A stretch of 64,000 bases of DNA from Sinotaia quadrata (Eukaryota > Mollusca > Gastropoda > Architaenioglossa > Viviparidae): the NCBI GenBank assembly GCA_028829895.1, contig CM054177.1, positions 31,452,064 to 31,516,063 on the forward strand, given 5' to 3'. The notes below the pieces were generated by a model. That model ran no database searches. It saw nothing but the letters and a program-made list of their open reading frames with translations, and had not been told where the DNA came from. Position numbers and translations under genes: made by a program. Shown here in pieces: positions 32,640 to 44,762 of this stretch (the stretch's first letter is position 1; every line of letters begins with the position of its first letter).

Positions 32640-32809
32640 GTCATAAATTTAGCCCTGCAAATCCTCAGGTTGTAAAGCCAGGTTGTCTATCAGCCTTGTG
32701 TTTTCAGTGTATGTCGCAAGTTAATACACGCCCTGACAAATAGGGGAGAGTGGATTAGTCTGCTTGTTGTGTACATTATTAACATTATTTTAATCGTGTC
32801 GTATACTGA

Positions 32810-33244
32810 TGACTCATCCCACTATGAATAAATTATGCAAATCAACATTACTGGTAACTCATTAAACTGTCAGAAAAGTATACATATTTTCCATACCAGT
32901 GACTCATTTCACTATGAATAAATTATATATCGTATACTAGTCACTCAATTCACAGTGAACAAATTATGCATATATCGTATCACTCATTTCGCTATGAACA
33001 AATTATATAGAACTCTTATAGAGGATCAGTTATTTCCATTTGATCGTAGTAAGACACGAATAGAATAGATTACTGGCCAGTCATTTTTCTATGTTCAAAT
33101 AGATCTGGCAGGCAGTATATACATTTCTTCTATGTGTATAATAAGCACATCGATACAGACCAATCATATAATTATGCATTTATAATCCAGCTCTTGTATA
33201 CAGACTACTAATTTTATAATTTATGCACAATGCAGATCTCATTA
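32810..33244. repeat. Decayed tandem repeat (ancestor-like zone)
   Basis: Irregular copies of actcatttcactatgaata followed by aattatat. They carry the same cactatg...ata core as the four homogenised arrays that follow to 34445. Confidence 0.65.
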
Positions 33245-33500
33245 ACAGAAAAGTATTTTACTATGTTTGTACAATAAATAATTCGTATACAAACCAGGCA
33301 TTTTACTATGTTTGTACAATAAATAATTCGTATACAAACCAGGCATTTTACTATGTATGTACAATAAATAATTCGTATACAAACCAGGCATTTTACTATG
33401 TATGTACAATAAATAATTCGTATACAAACCAGGCATTTTACTATGTATGTACAATAAATAATTCGTATACAAACCAGGCATTTTACTATGTATGCATAAT
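33245..33500. repeat. 45-bp minisatellite, 5-6 copies
   Basis: ttttactatgtatgtacaat, aaataattcgtatacaaacc and aggca recur every 45 bp from 33256. Length divisible by three keeps 79- to 189-codon frames open on both strands. Confidence 0.93.
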
Positions 33501-33556
33501 ACAAAGCTCGTATAGAAACATTTCGTATATCTATGCTAAAGGAACTCGCAATAAAG

Positions 33557-33735
33557 ACCACTCCTATTTGTGTGTATAAGCCAAAAGATCTTTCACAGAC
33601 CACTCCTATTTGTGTGTATAAGCCAAAAGATCTTTCACAGACCACTCCTATTTGTGTGTATAAGCCAAAAGATCTTTCACAGACCACTCCTATTTGTGTG
33701 TATAAGCCAAAAGATCTTTCACAGACCACTCGTTT
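33557..33735. repeat. 42-bp minisatellite, 4 copies
   Basis: gaccactcctatttgtgtgt then ataagccaaaagatctttca with starts at 33557, 33599, 33641 and 33683. Fourteen-codon open repeats arise on both strands. Confidence 0.94.
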
Positions 33736-33879
33736 CACTATGTATCTCGTTTGCAGAGTACATGCACTCATATCCATATGCATGTAAGATGCAGAAATAT
33801 ATATAGACCACTCATTTCACTATGTGCGAGTAATAAAAGCTCATTACAGATCTCGTATATTCACCACTTTATGTGCATA

Positions 33880-34265
33880 CAATTCAGAATTCTTGTACAG
33901 ATGATTTATCTCTATGTGCATACAATTCAGAATTCTTGTACAAATGATTTATCTCTATGTGCATACAATTCAGAATTCTTGTACAAATGATTTATCTCTA
34001 TGTGCATACAATTCAGAATTCTTGTACAAATGATTTATCTCTATGTGCATACAATTCAGAATTCTTGTACAAATGATTTATCTCTATGTGCATACAATTC
34101 AGAATTCTTGTACAAATGATTTATCTCTATGCATACAATTCAGAATTCTTGTACAGATGATTTATCTCTATGTGCGTATAATTCAGTATTTATACTCTCC
34201 TACAAATTATTTATTTCTATGTGCGTCTAATTCAGTATTTGCACTCTCCTACAAATGATTTATCT
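33880..34265. repeat. 43-bp minisatellite, about 7 copies
   Basis: gatttatctctatgtgcata, caattcagaattcttgtaca and aat recur every 43 bp (33903, 33946 and on). Copies after 34185 are decayed. Confidence 0.93.
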
Positions 34266-34269
34266 CTAT

Positions 34270-34445
34270 AATTCAGAAGGTGCATGTACAGAACTCTCAT
34301 GTACAGAAGGCTCAGCTTTCTACGTGTATAATACAGAACTCTCGTGTACAGAAGGCTCAGCTTTCTACGTGTATAATACAGAACTCTCGTGTACAGAAGG
34401 CTCAGCTTTCTACGTGTATAATACAGAACTCGTGTACAGAGGACT
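34270..34445. repeat. 45-bp minisatellite, about 4 copies
   Basis: tacagaactctcgtgtacag, aaggctcagctttctacgtg and tataa recur. Confidence 0.92.
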
Positions 34446-34952
34446 TAGTTGTCTTCGTCTATAAAGTTACACATAATCATACCAGTCAATGAGTTTGCAG
34501 ACGAAAGTTAACTCTGCCCTAGCGTAGAAGGGAAAAAAAAAAGACAATTTAATTAATCAGGTAAAATTTGACTAAGAACAAGACTGCGCATAATTGCTTG
34601 TGCCAGTAGTGAGGTCTGTTCACGCCCAGAGGAAGATGGCACACGATATGGGCTGACACCGGTAAAGACTTGTTGGCTTGCGTCTTGATCTTACAAGATA
34701 GACGTATTTTCTAACACGTCTTTCGAAAGTCGTTCTTAAGTTAGTCTGAAATCACTCGGAAAGTAGCTCTTAGTCTAAGACTCTAAGCTGAAATAAAGCA
34801 AATTTATCTGGACAGACCTCTTTTAATCAACTCCCTTTCTTCAACACCTGATGAAAGTAGTTCATAGTCTAGACTGAAATAATATCATTTTCCCTTTTTA
34901 GAAAGAAGTATTCCTTAAACATACCAGAAGGCATTGAAATTTCCGAAATAAT
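34446..34952. other. Unique sequence, nothing recognised
   Basis: No gene. A loose duplication of a tagtctgaaat / tagactgaaat block lies at 34740-34885. Confidence 0.5.
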
Positions 34953-35170
34953 TCAATAATGCAAACTCCTTTCGATCGAGTTATTTTCCTTAACTCTCTT
35001 AAATGAGATGTTTACCAAACACATATTACAACAATTCATAGACCTCAAATAATGCAAACTCATCTAGTAAGAGTTATTTTCCTTAACTCTCTTAAATGAG
35101 ATGTTTACTAAACACATATTACAACAATTCATAGACCTCAAATAATGCAAACTCATCTAGTAAGAGATAT
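34953..35170. repeat. ~93-bp tandem repeat, 2-3 copies
   Basis: aataatgcaaactcatctag, ttattttccttaactctctt and acatattacaacaattcata recur. Confidence 0.9.
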
Positions 35171-35404
35171 TTGCTAAAAATACACTTTGAAAGCAGATAA
35201 TAACAGACTAATTTTCTATTAATGTTTATAAATTTAATCTTTTAAAACAGTTCGTAGCTTAGAACCAATACAAATTCGTAGGGAAAATGTATTTATTAGG
35301 AACTCTTTTAAGAGATTTTGTTGTTTCCTTGTTTAAGATATAATCTGCTTTTAAGACACTTTTCGGTTTTCTTTTTGCATATATGTCATAAGAAATATAA
35401 CATG

Positions 35405-35925
35405 TGACATCTTTTAGTTTTCCATTTGCATATTAGTATTGATGTATCTTGTAACATCTTTCTTTTTTTTTTTTCTTCTTACGGATTAGTTATACTTGAT
35501 ACATCTTGTGAAAACTTTCAGTTTAAAAAGATTAATCATACTTGATAGGTCTTGTGACATCTTTCAGTTTACAGATTAATCATATTTGATACATCTTGTG
35601 ACATCTTTCAGTTTACAGATTAATCATATTTGATACATCTTTTCAGTTTACAGATTAATCATATTTGATACATCTTGTGACATCTTTCAGTTTACAGATT
35701 AATCATATTTGATACATCTTGTGACATCTTTCAGTTTACAGATTAATCATATTTGATACATCTTTTGACATCTTTCAGTTTACAGATTAATCATACTTGA
35801 TAGGTCTTGTGACATCTTTCAGTTTACAGATTAATCATACTTGATAGGTCTTGTGACATCTTTCAGTTTACAGATTAATCATATTTGATATATCTTGTGA
35901 CATCTTTCAGTTTTCTGCTTGTAGA
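35405..35925. repeat. 44-bp minisatellite, about 10 copies
   Basis: cttgtgacatctttcagttt, acagattaatcatatttgat and acat recur; the outer copies are more diverged. Confidence 0.92.
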
Positions 35926-36067
35926 TTTGTCACACAAACGAGATGAAACACAATCCTACCTTTATTTCTTTTTAAACTGTTTTTAATTTATTTATATTGC
36001 CTTTGAATTTAACTTTTTTCCACTTAACATTGTTCAACGACGACCTTGCTTCGCTGAATACAATTCC

Positions 36068-36225
36068 GTCTTTAGGCAGTCTTTTATAACTTGATGGTGT
36101 TTAAGTATCATGTCATTGTGACTTTAGGCAGTCTTTTATAACTAGATGGTGTTTAAGTATCATGTCATTGTGACTTTAGGCAGTCTTTTACAACTAAATG
36201 GTGTTTAAGTATCATGTCATTGTGA
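36068..36225. repeat. 52-bp tandem repeat, 3 copies
   Basis: ctttaggcagtcttttataa and gatggtgtttaagtatcatg recur at 36070, 36122 and 36174. Confidence 0.93.
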
Positions 36226-36417
36226 AGCCATAAAATGCTTTCTAACAGGCTCTGCGAAAATGATTCGGACAAATAGCTTTATAACGACTCTTCTTTCCTA
36301 GATCACACCCTTTCCCGTCCCCAAACCTCAAGCTTTAATGAAGTCAGACATTAGGACGTTAGGTAAGAACATTTTCTACTGGAGGTATTAGATCACGTTT
36401 TGTTGTCATTAACATTG

Positions 36418-36640
36418 TCCTAGGTCGAAGAAATAGGACTTAAAAAGGGTCTTGATGACAGTTCCAGGCCTAAGAATAAAGGACTTATAAAAAGGTCTTG
36501 ATGACAGTTCCAGGCCTAAGAATAATAGGACTTATAAAAGGGCCTTGATGACAGTCTCAGGCCTAAGAATAATAGGACTTATGAAAAGGTCTTGATGACA
36601 GTCCCAGGCCTAAGAATAATAGGACTTATACAAGAATCTT
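36418..36640. repeat. ~48-bp tandem repeat, 4-5 copies
   Basis: aataataggacttataaaaa, ggtcttgatgacagt and ccaggcctaag recur. Confidence 0.9.
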
Positions 36641-36779
36641 GAAGATTCCTTTTACAAGGTCAACACTAATCCAGCCCAATCTTTAGCTAGGTTAATATAT
36701 TCAATGATGAAAATATTATTTGATTAACTAAATCTGCTTACATATACCTGCCATTTATTTAATGTATTGATATTAGACA

Positions 36780-37190
36780 GACATTACGAAGTCAGATTAA
36801 GGACTAGATTAGAACGAGTCCCTAGAGGAGTGATTTAAAAATCTACCTAATGCAAAAATTCTAAATTCTTATAATATACACTGTATAGATTTAAAAATAT
36901 GTGTAAATATTTGTAGAGATTTAAATATCTGCCTAAAGTGCAGACAGAAATAAATGAGTAATTAAGATATTTGAATATCTGCCTAAAGTGAAGACAGAAA
37001 TAAATGAGTAATTAAGATATTTGAATATCTGCCTACATTTCTCGTAGATATGTAAAAATCTACCTAAAGTATTTGTAGCTATTTAAATATCTGCCTGATA
37101 TATTGATTAAAATATCAGGTTAAAGTAACTGAACAGATTTCATAGTCTTCCCACAGCACTTGTAGAGATTTGAATGTCAGCCTTAAATAT
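36780..37190. repeat. Decayed repeat with agatttaaatatctgcct core
   Basis: Irregular copies of gatttaaatatctgcctaaa separated by variable DNA. The core is shared with the arrays at 37196-37436 and 37560-37895. Confidence 0.65.
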
Positions 37191-37195
37191 TTGTA

Positions 37196-37436
37196 AAGAT
37201 TTAAATGCTAGCCATGAAAACTAGTAAGATTTAAATGCTAGCCATGAAAACTAGTAAGATTTAAAAGCTAGCCATGAAAACTAGTAAGATTTAAATGCTA
37301 GCCATGAAAACTAGTAAGATTTAAATGCTAGCCATGAAAACTAGTAAGATTTAAATGCTAGCCATGAAAACTAGTAAGATTTAAATGCTAGCCATGAAAA
37401 CTAGTAAGATTTAAATGCTAGCCATGAAAACTAGTC
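37196..37436. repeat. 30-bp minisatellite, 8 copies
   Basis: taagatttaaatgctagcca followed by tgaaaactag, virtually perfect with one substitution (aaaagcta near 37263). Copies are directly contiguous with no spacers. Confidence 0.95.
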
Positions 37437-37559
37437 AGCATATGTGCCTAAAGATTATCTTAGTGCCCGTTCCAAGAGGAGATTTAAAAGGATGTAATTC
37501 ATATATGACAGTGATTCAAAAGTCTGTCTGAAGTAGAGCTCTCTAAAGTATAGATATTA

Positions 37560-37895
37560 AATGCCAGAAAGGAGATATTTAAAAGTCGTTTGGAAAGGAG
37601 AGATTTAAATTTAGTGAAAGAAAGAAATGTACAATATAGACATTACATGCCAGAAAGTAGGGATTTAAAAGTCGTTTTGAACAGAGAGATTTAAATTTGC
37701 TGAAAGAAATATACAAATATAGATATTTAAAAATCGTTTTGAAGAGATTTAAAATTTGCTGAAAGAAAGAAATATACAAATATAGATATTTAAAAATCGT
37801 TTAGAAGAGATTTAAAATTTGCTGAAAGAAAGAAATATACAAATATAGATATTTAAAAATCGTTTAGAAGAGATTTAAATTTGCTCAAAGAAAGA
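37560..37895. repeat. ~60-bp tandem repeat, 4-5 copies
   Basis: gaaagaaatatacaaatata, gatatttaaaaatcgtttt and gaagagatttaaaatttgct recur. Confidence 0.88.
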
Positions 37896-38340
37896 AATGT
37901 ACAAGCCGTCGCAAAAACTACTGGAGCAGGAGGAACCACAACCATTGAATGCGTGCTCCTCAAAGCTCTGCAGGCGGAAATGAAATTTCGATATGCAGTT
38001 TGAATGACTTCCTCTCGGCAGGTACTAACTCCAGACTCTTGCGGCTCTGTGGATTGGAATTTCGAGTATAGGTCATTCCGTCTCGCAGACTGAAGTAAGC
38101 CAGGGAAGCAAGATGGCGCCTGTCCGACTCCATATCGACACAATCAATACTGACATGTTCAAGCCCCAGTACTGACCAGTACATTACTTTCGGGATCGGA
38201 AAGAGAAAGAGGCAAGATGGTTTGGCCAAGAGCAAACACCGAAAACAACTTCCTAGCTGATATCAATTTGACTCAATGAAAGGAAGAATCGTGCCAATTA
38301 TGGGTGCGTAATGTCGAGTTTGTATTTATGTATAATTTTT
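37896..38340. other. Unique, GC-richer stretch; open on the minus strand
   Basis: Repeat-free segment with two overlapping minus-strand frames (91 and 96 codons) of mixed composition but no recognisable domain. It might be a host exon or an element fragment; I cannot tell from the sequence alone. Confidence 0.25.
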
Positions 38341-38369
38341 TTAATTCAAACTACCAAGATCGTGTGTCA

Positions 38370-38645
38370 CATCAGACATACAATTGTATTTGTTTTCAAA
38401 CTGACTAGATTGCACAGTGAAATCAGACATAAAATTGTGTTTGTTTTCAAACTGACATGGTAAATGAAATTAGACATATAATGGCTAGATCGTGAAGTCA
38501 AATAAGACAGAAGCGTTAATTATGGGAACATATAATGGCTAGATCGTGAAGTCAAATAAGACAGAAGCGTTAATTATGGGAACATATAATGGCTAGATCG
38601 TGAAGTCAAATAAGACAGAAGCGTTAATTATGGGAACATATCAGA
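38370..38645. repeat. Two adjoining tandem arrays; the second is 54 bp x 3
   Basis: A short array on ttgtttt-caaactgac (38380-38455) is followed by acatataatggctagatcgt with aagtcaaataagacagaagc, period 54, from 38474. Confidence 0.9.
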
Positions 38646-38669
38646 CTTTTAGAAAACGAGACCTACGAG

Positions 38670-39190
38670 TCTATTGAAGCATGAAGGCAGGGTTCTAAGT
38701 CTGAATAATTATATGTTTAGTGTAACATGAAGGCAGGGTTCTAAGTCTGAATAATTATATGTTTAGTGTAACATGAAGGCAGGATTCTAAGTCTGAATAA
38801 TTATATGTTTAGGGTAACGCGAAAACAGTGTTGTAGCCAAAATAATTATACGTTTTGGGTTTAACATGAAGACAGTGTTGGAAGCGTGAATAATTATAAG
38901 CTTACTATAACATGAAGGCAGTGCTCTAAGTCTGAATAATTATAAGTTTACTATTCCTAAATAATTTTTTAACATGACATGCAAGCAGTGTTCTATTTGT
39001 AAATAATTGTTTAACACGAAGGCAGTGTATTATTAGTCAATAATTATTTAGCATAACATGTGGACAGTTTACTTTTCGTCAATAATTGTTAAGTGCAACA
39101 TGTGGACAGTTTTCCTTTCGTGAATAATTGTTTAGTGCAACACGTAGGCAGAGTTCTATTCCTGATTAATTATGTTAAGTATACGCGCTG
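38670..39190. repeat. ~48-bp repeat grading into decayed copies
   Basis: gtgtaacatgaaggcagggt, tctaagtctgaataattata and tgtttag start as near-perfect copies and degrade to the right while keeping aataatt and a gaaggcagtgttct-like block. Confidence 0.85.
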
Positions 39191-39194
39191 TACA

Positions 39195-39440
39195 CTATTC
39201 CTGAATAATTGTTTAATATGCAGACAGTATTCTATTCCTGAATAATTGTTTAATATGCAGACAATATTCTATTCCTGAATAATTGTTTAATATGCAGACA
39301 ATATTCTATTCCTGAATAATTGTTTAATATGCAGACAGTATTCTATTCCTGAATAATTGTTTAATATGCAGACAATATTCTATTCCTGAATAATTGTTTA
39401 ATATGCAGACAATATTCTATTCCTATATACATAATGTTGA
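39195..39440. repeat. 37-bp minisatellite, about 6 copies
   Basis: gaataattgtttaatatgca then gacaatattctattcct, starts at 39203 and 39240 and onward. Confidence 0.93.
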
Positions 39441-39469
39441 ATACACCGTAAGGCAATATTCAATTCTTT

Positions 39470-39690
39470 AAATAATTAAGTGTTTAGCGTGACACAGCAA
39501 TATCCTATTCCTGAATAATTAAGTGTTTAGCGTGACACAGCAATATTCTATTCCTGAATAATTAAGTGCTTGTGTAATATATAGTTAGTTTTCTCTCTCT
39601 GACCAATCATACGTATAATGTAGCATGCTATTTCATACGTATAATGTAGCATGCTATTTCATACGTATAATGTAGCATGCTATTTATTTA
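39470..39690. repeat. 43-bp and 26-bp small arrays
   Basis: gaataattaagtgtttagcg with tgacacagcaatattctatt twice, then catacgtataatgtagcatg with ctattt three times (about 39608-39685). Confidence 0.88.
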
Positions 39691-40009
39691 GTGCACAAAT
39701 GCCCTCAAAGTCACAGTGTAGCATGTAGTTGTGTTCTACCTCACACAAGCACTAGTCAGAAATCTATTTACATCCATCATTTTCCCACAGAACATGTAGT
39801 CAGTAATTAATGACACCCATATAATTCCCAATGTAAGAAATAGTCATTGGTCTATTTGTATCTGTCACGTGTTCACTGTAGCTTGGAGTGAGTCAATGCA
39901 TGAAAAGTATGAACAATGAATCGAGTGGAGTGGACGTCTTGTCGACATCTTTGCAAGATTTACAAATACAGGAGAAATATAATTCTAGCCTAATGGTGTA
40001 AGTAACAAG
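39691..40009. other. Unique stretch, nothing recognised
   Basis: No repeat or gene signal seen. Confidence 0.5.
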
Positions 40010-40010
40010 A

Positions 40011-40079
<69 letters not shown>

Positions 40080-40180
40080 CATCCATCCATCCATCCATCC
40101 ATCCATCCATCCATCCATCCATCTAACTATCTATCTATCTATCTATCCATCCATCCATCCATCCATTCATTCATCCATCC

Positions 40181-40259
<79 letters not shown>

Positions 40260-40376
40260 CATCCATCCATCCATCCATCCATCCATCCATCCATCCATCC
40301 ATCTAACTATCTATCTATCTATCTATCCATCCATCCATCCATCCATCCATTCATTCATCCATCCATCTATCCATCC

Positions 40377-40435
<59 letters not shown>

Positions 40436-40460
40436 CATCCATCTTTCTATCTATCTATGT
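40010..40460. repeat. Compound CTAT/CCAT microsatellite with 180-bp higher-order repeat
   Basis: Long ctat and ccat tracts alternate. The marker interruption catctaactatctatc occurs near 40120 and again near 40300, and the ccattcattcatcc interruption recurs with it. The whole block appears duplicated with a period of about 180 bp. Confidence 0.95.
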
Positions 40461-40659
40461 CTTGTTTGTTGTTTATTTGTTACTATTTATGAACAGTTAC
40501 TATACATATATTTATTACGCAATCTTTTACTACAGATTTTATATTGCAGCCATTCTCTTCGTAAATTAAAACTATATCCACAACCTAATCCGAGAAACAC
40601 GTTAAAACATCACAACGGCACTTAATACAGTGAATGCTCATCGCATACCCATGTCATTC

Positions 40660-40975
40660 TGGCTTGACAGTCTCGCCACTTAAGTTTTGTTATGCCAAAC
40701 TGAAATTAACAGATTGGTTGGAACAGTCTCGCTATTTAATCTGGTTGTGCCAAACTGAAATTAACAGATTGGTTGGAACAGTCTCGCCACTTAAATCTTC
40801 CTATTTCAAATTGAAATTAACAGACTGGTTGGAACAATCTCGCCATTTAAATCTTGCTATGCTAAATTAAAATTAACAGATTGATTGGAACAGTCACGCC
40901 ATAATAAATCTTGTTATGCCAAGTTCAAATTAACTGATTGATTGTAACAGTTATGCAAATCGAAATTAACAGATT
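40660..40975. repeat. ~56-bp tandem repeat, about 5 copies
   Basis: aaactgaaattaacagattg, gttggaacagtctcgccact and taaatcttgctatgcc recur, decaying to the right. Confidence 0.88.
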
Positions 40976-41739
40976 TCCAGACTCAGTCATCAAAATGAAA
41001 TGCGTATTGTGCCAAATATTAATTATTTAGTTTATTCAAAGTTATAATCAAATTTTAAAAATTAAATTAGGTGGAATTTTCTTGTGAAAATATTACTATT
41101 GTCGCACAGTTCTTGTGAAAATATTACTATTGTCGAACAGTTCATATATTTATTTTATTTCTTTTAATCTAACTTAAGTGACTTGATGTTAGTGCCGAAT
41201 TAAAGTTACGGTCATGTGAAGTGTGAAATGTTGCACGTTAGAAAGGCGACATGACGTATATAAGCATCGTTCTACTATGAGTGAAATGTGAAAACGCTAC
41301 GAACACTGTTCTAAGACGATTTTTTTTAAAGTGTGAAAATGCAAGCATGTAGTGATCTGTATTGCATCACACCCTGCCAACCCTTACATAAGTTTACGAC
41401 ACTATACCCTGACAATCCTAGGCAAGTGGTTCAACACAAGTAAGCAGCAAATATTTCATTTCTCTCGCTCCGGAGTTCCTCCCCCCCCCCCCCATTCACT
41501 CAAATTTTAAGCGTTCTCACTTTGTCTTACGTAGGAGGTTAAATCAACTGTCTCGGAAGAGAATGGGTTAAATCCAATTTTGCGATTTTTGGTCGGTGGA
41601 CGGCTTCAGCGGCTTGCCCGCAGAATAAGGTCACATAGTCTGGCACTTTACGTCATTGATGCCTGCAAGCTAGCATAACGGATAATAACTTGGCCAGCGT
41701 GTTTATTTGCTCTGCTTTTCTTACACGACTGATCGATGC
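40976..41739. other. Mostly unique sequence
   Basis: A 32-bp duplication (cttgtgaaaatattactatt) lies at 41080-41145 and a run of about 14 C at 41477-41492. Otherwise unique; no gene recognised. Confidence 0.5.
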
Positions 41740-41905
41740 TGTGCCGACGGTGTCCACGCTAGCAGATAGATATTATTCATCGTGGACGATGTAGTGCTGT
41801 TTACAGCAAGCATACGTGTGTTTGTCAGCGTGTCCACGCTAGCAGATAGATATTATTCATCGTGGACGGTGTAGTGCTGTTTACAGCAAGCAGACCTGTG
41901 TTTGT
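41740..41905. repeat. 80-bp tandem duplication
   Basis: tgtccacgctagcagataga, tattattcatcgtggacgat and gtagtgctgtttacagcaag occur at 41751 and 41831 with few differences. Confidence 0.93.
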
Positions 41906-42330
41906 CAGCGTGTGCGCGTGTGTTGCCTTAATAGCATATGTCTGTGTGTGCGCCTAAATATGTTTGTTTTTATATGTGTATGAACATATATACGTGTGTT
42001 TGTGTGTATGTGTACTTTCGTGTGTACATGTTTGTGTGGAAAGGTAGGGCGATAACTTTGTATGTATGTGTGTACTTTCGTGTGTAAGTGCGTGTGTGTG
42101 TATGTGTGTGTATTTGTGTGTGCATATGTGTTTGTGAAAAAGTGGGACGAAACCTTTGTATGAGTGTATGCGTATGTGCGTGTGTGAATATGTGTGTTTG
42201 TGAAGCAATGGGTCTATAACTTTGTGTTTTGTGTTTGTGTCTGTGTGTGTGTGTGTGTGTGTACTTTCGTGTGTGTATGTGTTTGTGTGCGTCTGTGAAA
42301 AAGTGGGGTGATAACTTTGTATGTGTTGCG
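41906..42330. repeat. Cryptic GT-rich repeat
   Basis: Imperfect gtgtgt tracts with inserted tactttcgtgtgt, gaaaaagtggg and ataactttgtatg blocks. The latter define a diffuse unit of about 60-100 bp. Confidence 0.85.
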
Positions 42331-42466
42331 ATATTTATACAGTCATCACTCCACTTTCAGATGAAATGTTATTTTTTTCTGTTTGCAGACTCAAGAGTTT
42401 ATTGTAACATTAGCAGGTAGACAAAGAGCATGTGTCATGTGTGTCTTATTAACGTGTCAGTTTTTG

Positions 42467-42700
42467 ACGCTATCGCCAGTTATTAATGGTTATTATTATT
42501 ATTAATTAATTAATCGTCTATAACTAATTACAAGTGGTGAGAATCTTAATTTTTGTTATTAATAATTCTCATGCAGTCACCACTCGTCTCTCTCACTCGG
42601 CGGATATGCGGGTGTTGTAAACGTTTTCTGTTCCTCAGTAATAACGACAAACATTCACCGCCACACAATATTCCATAGGTGGAAAACTTCTTGACATCAG
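42467..42700 (+). repeat. ~240-bp dispersed repeat, copy 2
   Basis: Aligns with the reverse complement of 58361-58605: a ccagttattaatggttat / cgctagttattggttat start, AT-rich palindromic middle, gattaataattct / ttattaataattct, acctctcgtct / accactcgtct, ggcggatatgcggg, acaaacatt and aggtggaaaacttctt in order. The middle folds back on itself (GTGGTGA...TCACCAC). It lacks the terminal ~60 bp present in the other copies. Confidence 0.65.
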
Positions 42701-43544
42701 TATTTCCACGAAACAATGTTTGAATAATTTCAATATTTATACAGTCTTATATCCTAAATACAATCCAACAATAGAGTCAATACAAATCACATGATAGTTC
42801 TTATCAGAGAACAAAAATGGAGTTATTAGAGATAAACAATAATAGTTTGAATTAGGTGCTGTCTCAATAGTCTTTCACACACTTTTGCGACAATGTCATA
42901 AGTTATTTGTCAATGTCATCATGTGTTTCTCGCTACACATAAAAAACACGCTGTTATTCTCTCGAAGCCAGCCTAGGCACCTTTTTTCCACTGTACCAGC
43001 TTCCTCAAGCAGAATAACAAACATATCTCTAGTAACTCCCTTGCACTAGAATTGCTCCTTGCGGTCAGCATACATTGCCATCTGTCTGGATTATAATTTC
43101 TTCACCTTTCATCCTTCCTAAATGCATTTATATTAATAATTTCCATTGTGGAATTACTGCTGAATTTTCATATAACATTATATTGTGATGTTATTTTCTT
43201 GATATCTGTAATCTGTCCTATTTCCTGTCGATGAACAGTCTTCACTTTTAATTGGCATTATCTGTGCTTACAGTCAGTAATATAAGTATCTATGTGATTG
43301 TACTAATTTGTAATACATTAATTCTATGCAAATGTCTATTGTGTTTAATTCTAAGGTTGTGAATTTTGTGTTTGTAAAATATGATAAAGTAAAAGTATAT
43401 TTGATTTTTGCTGCAGTTTGAACGAACATGAATTGGAACAAAAAATCTGGTGTGATGAAGACCTAAATTATTGGTGAAATAGAAAAGAAAAGAAGCAAGG
43501 ATGTTTGGGAGAAAAAGACTACAAATGAGACAAATCAATAGATT
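42701..43544. other. Unique AT-rich stretch
   Basis: No repeat or gene recognised. The 95-codon minus-strand frame (43290-43577) is AT-driven. Confidence 0.5.
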
Positions 43545-44100
43545 CAAAGAGGCAATATTAACACATTCATTAGTCATTCAAAGAGGCAATATTAACACAT
43601 TCATTAGTCATTCAAAGAGGCAATATTAACATATTCATTAGTCATTCAAAGATGCAATATTAACACATTCATTAGTCATTCAAAGTGGCAATATTAACAC
43701 AGTCATTAGTCATTTAAAGAGGCAATATTAACACAATCACTAGTCATTTAAAGAGACAATATTAACACAGTCATTAGTCATTCAAAGAGGCAATATTAAC
43801 ACATTCAGTAGTCATTTAAAGAGGCAATATTAACACAGTCTTTAGTCATTTAAAGAGGCAATATTAAAACAATCACTAGTCATTCAAAGAGTCAATATTA
43901 ACACAGTCATTAGTCATTCAAAGAGGCAATATTAACACAGACATTAGTTATTCAAAGAGGCAATATTAACACAATATTATTCATTCAAAGAGGCAATATT
44001 ATTTCTTGATTAGTTTCAGTATAGATTATGGAAATACTCAAACAATTCAAAGAGGAAATATTAACAAACTTATTAGTCATTCAAATAGGCAATATTGTCT
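43545..44100. repeat. 34-bp minisatellite, about 15 copies
   Basis: attcaaagaggcaatattaa then cacattcattagtc, with scattered variants, decaying after 43980. Confidence 0.92.
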
Positions 44101-44672
44101 CTTGATTAGTTTCAGTAAAGGCTATGGAAATGCTCAAACCTTGTAGAAACCACATTAATATAAATTTTCTACAAAGTTTGAAAAATATTTCCTTAACATA
44201 TTCAGTTACAACCTTGGTATATACAGAATTTTACTTGTTTTTAAACTGTTCCATGCTAAATCTATACTCAGTTACAGCCTTGATGTACAAAGAATTTCTT
44301 CATGTTAATGTGATCCGTTTTCTCATGTTTGTTTTTTATTCAATTAATTTTTAGTTTAGTTTATTAAACATACAATTACCAGTCTGCCTCTTTGTTCAGC
44401 ATTGTTCATTTAAATCATTGTTTTAATTATTTCTTTTATTAATGCTTAACGAAGCATGCTATTAGTCATATAAAAGCCAGATCCCGTTAGTGATTGACAA
44501 CTGACAGCTACACTGCTTTATCTGATAAACTGGACCACGCCATCTAATATTGAGTAATAGCAACGACCTCTTGACCTGTTAAACAGTAGCCAAACAGGGT
44601 CAACGGCCTCAAAAGGTCAGGGCAGCGTTACCACTTGACAGTTTCTTTAACGCAATTGAAAATAATCCGCCC

Positions 44673-44674
<2 letters not shown>
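44101..44674. other. Unique stretch with a ~65-bp duplication
   Basis: cagttacaaccttggtatat and cagttacagccttgatgtac head two related blocks at about 44201 and 44269. No gene recognised. Confidence 0.45.
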
Positions 44675-44759
<85 letters not shown>

Positions 44760-44762
44760 TCC
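44675..44762. repeat. GT dinucleotide microsatellite
   Basis: About 40 nearly uninterrupted gt units. Confidence 0.97.

Noticed and set aside
33214..33783. 189-codon minus-strand frame resembling a repetitive membrane protein
   Set aside because: Spans the 45-bp and 42-bp arrays, whose units are both divisible by three; its hydrophobic look comes from AT-rich codons.
37196..37436. CRISPR-like array of 30-bp perfect repeats
   Set aside because: The copies are contiguous with no spacers, and the context is a eukaryotic genome without cas genes. It is a minisatellite.
44675..44762. GT tract as a regulatory or Z-DNA element
   Set aside because: Nothing around it suggests a function beyond an ordinary microsatellite.
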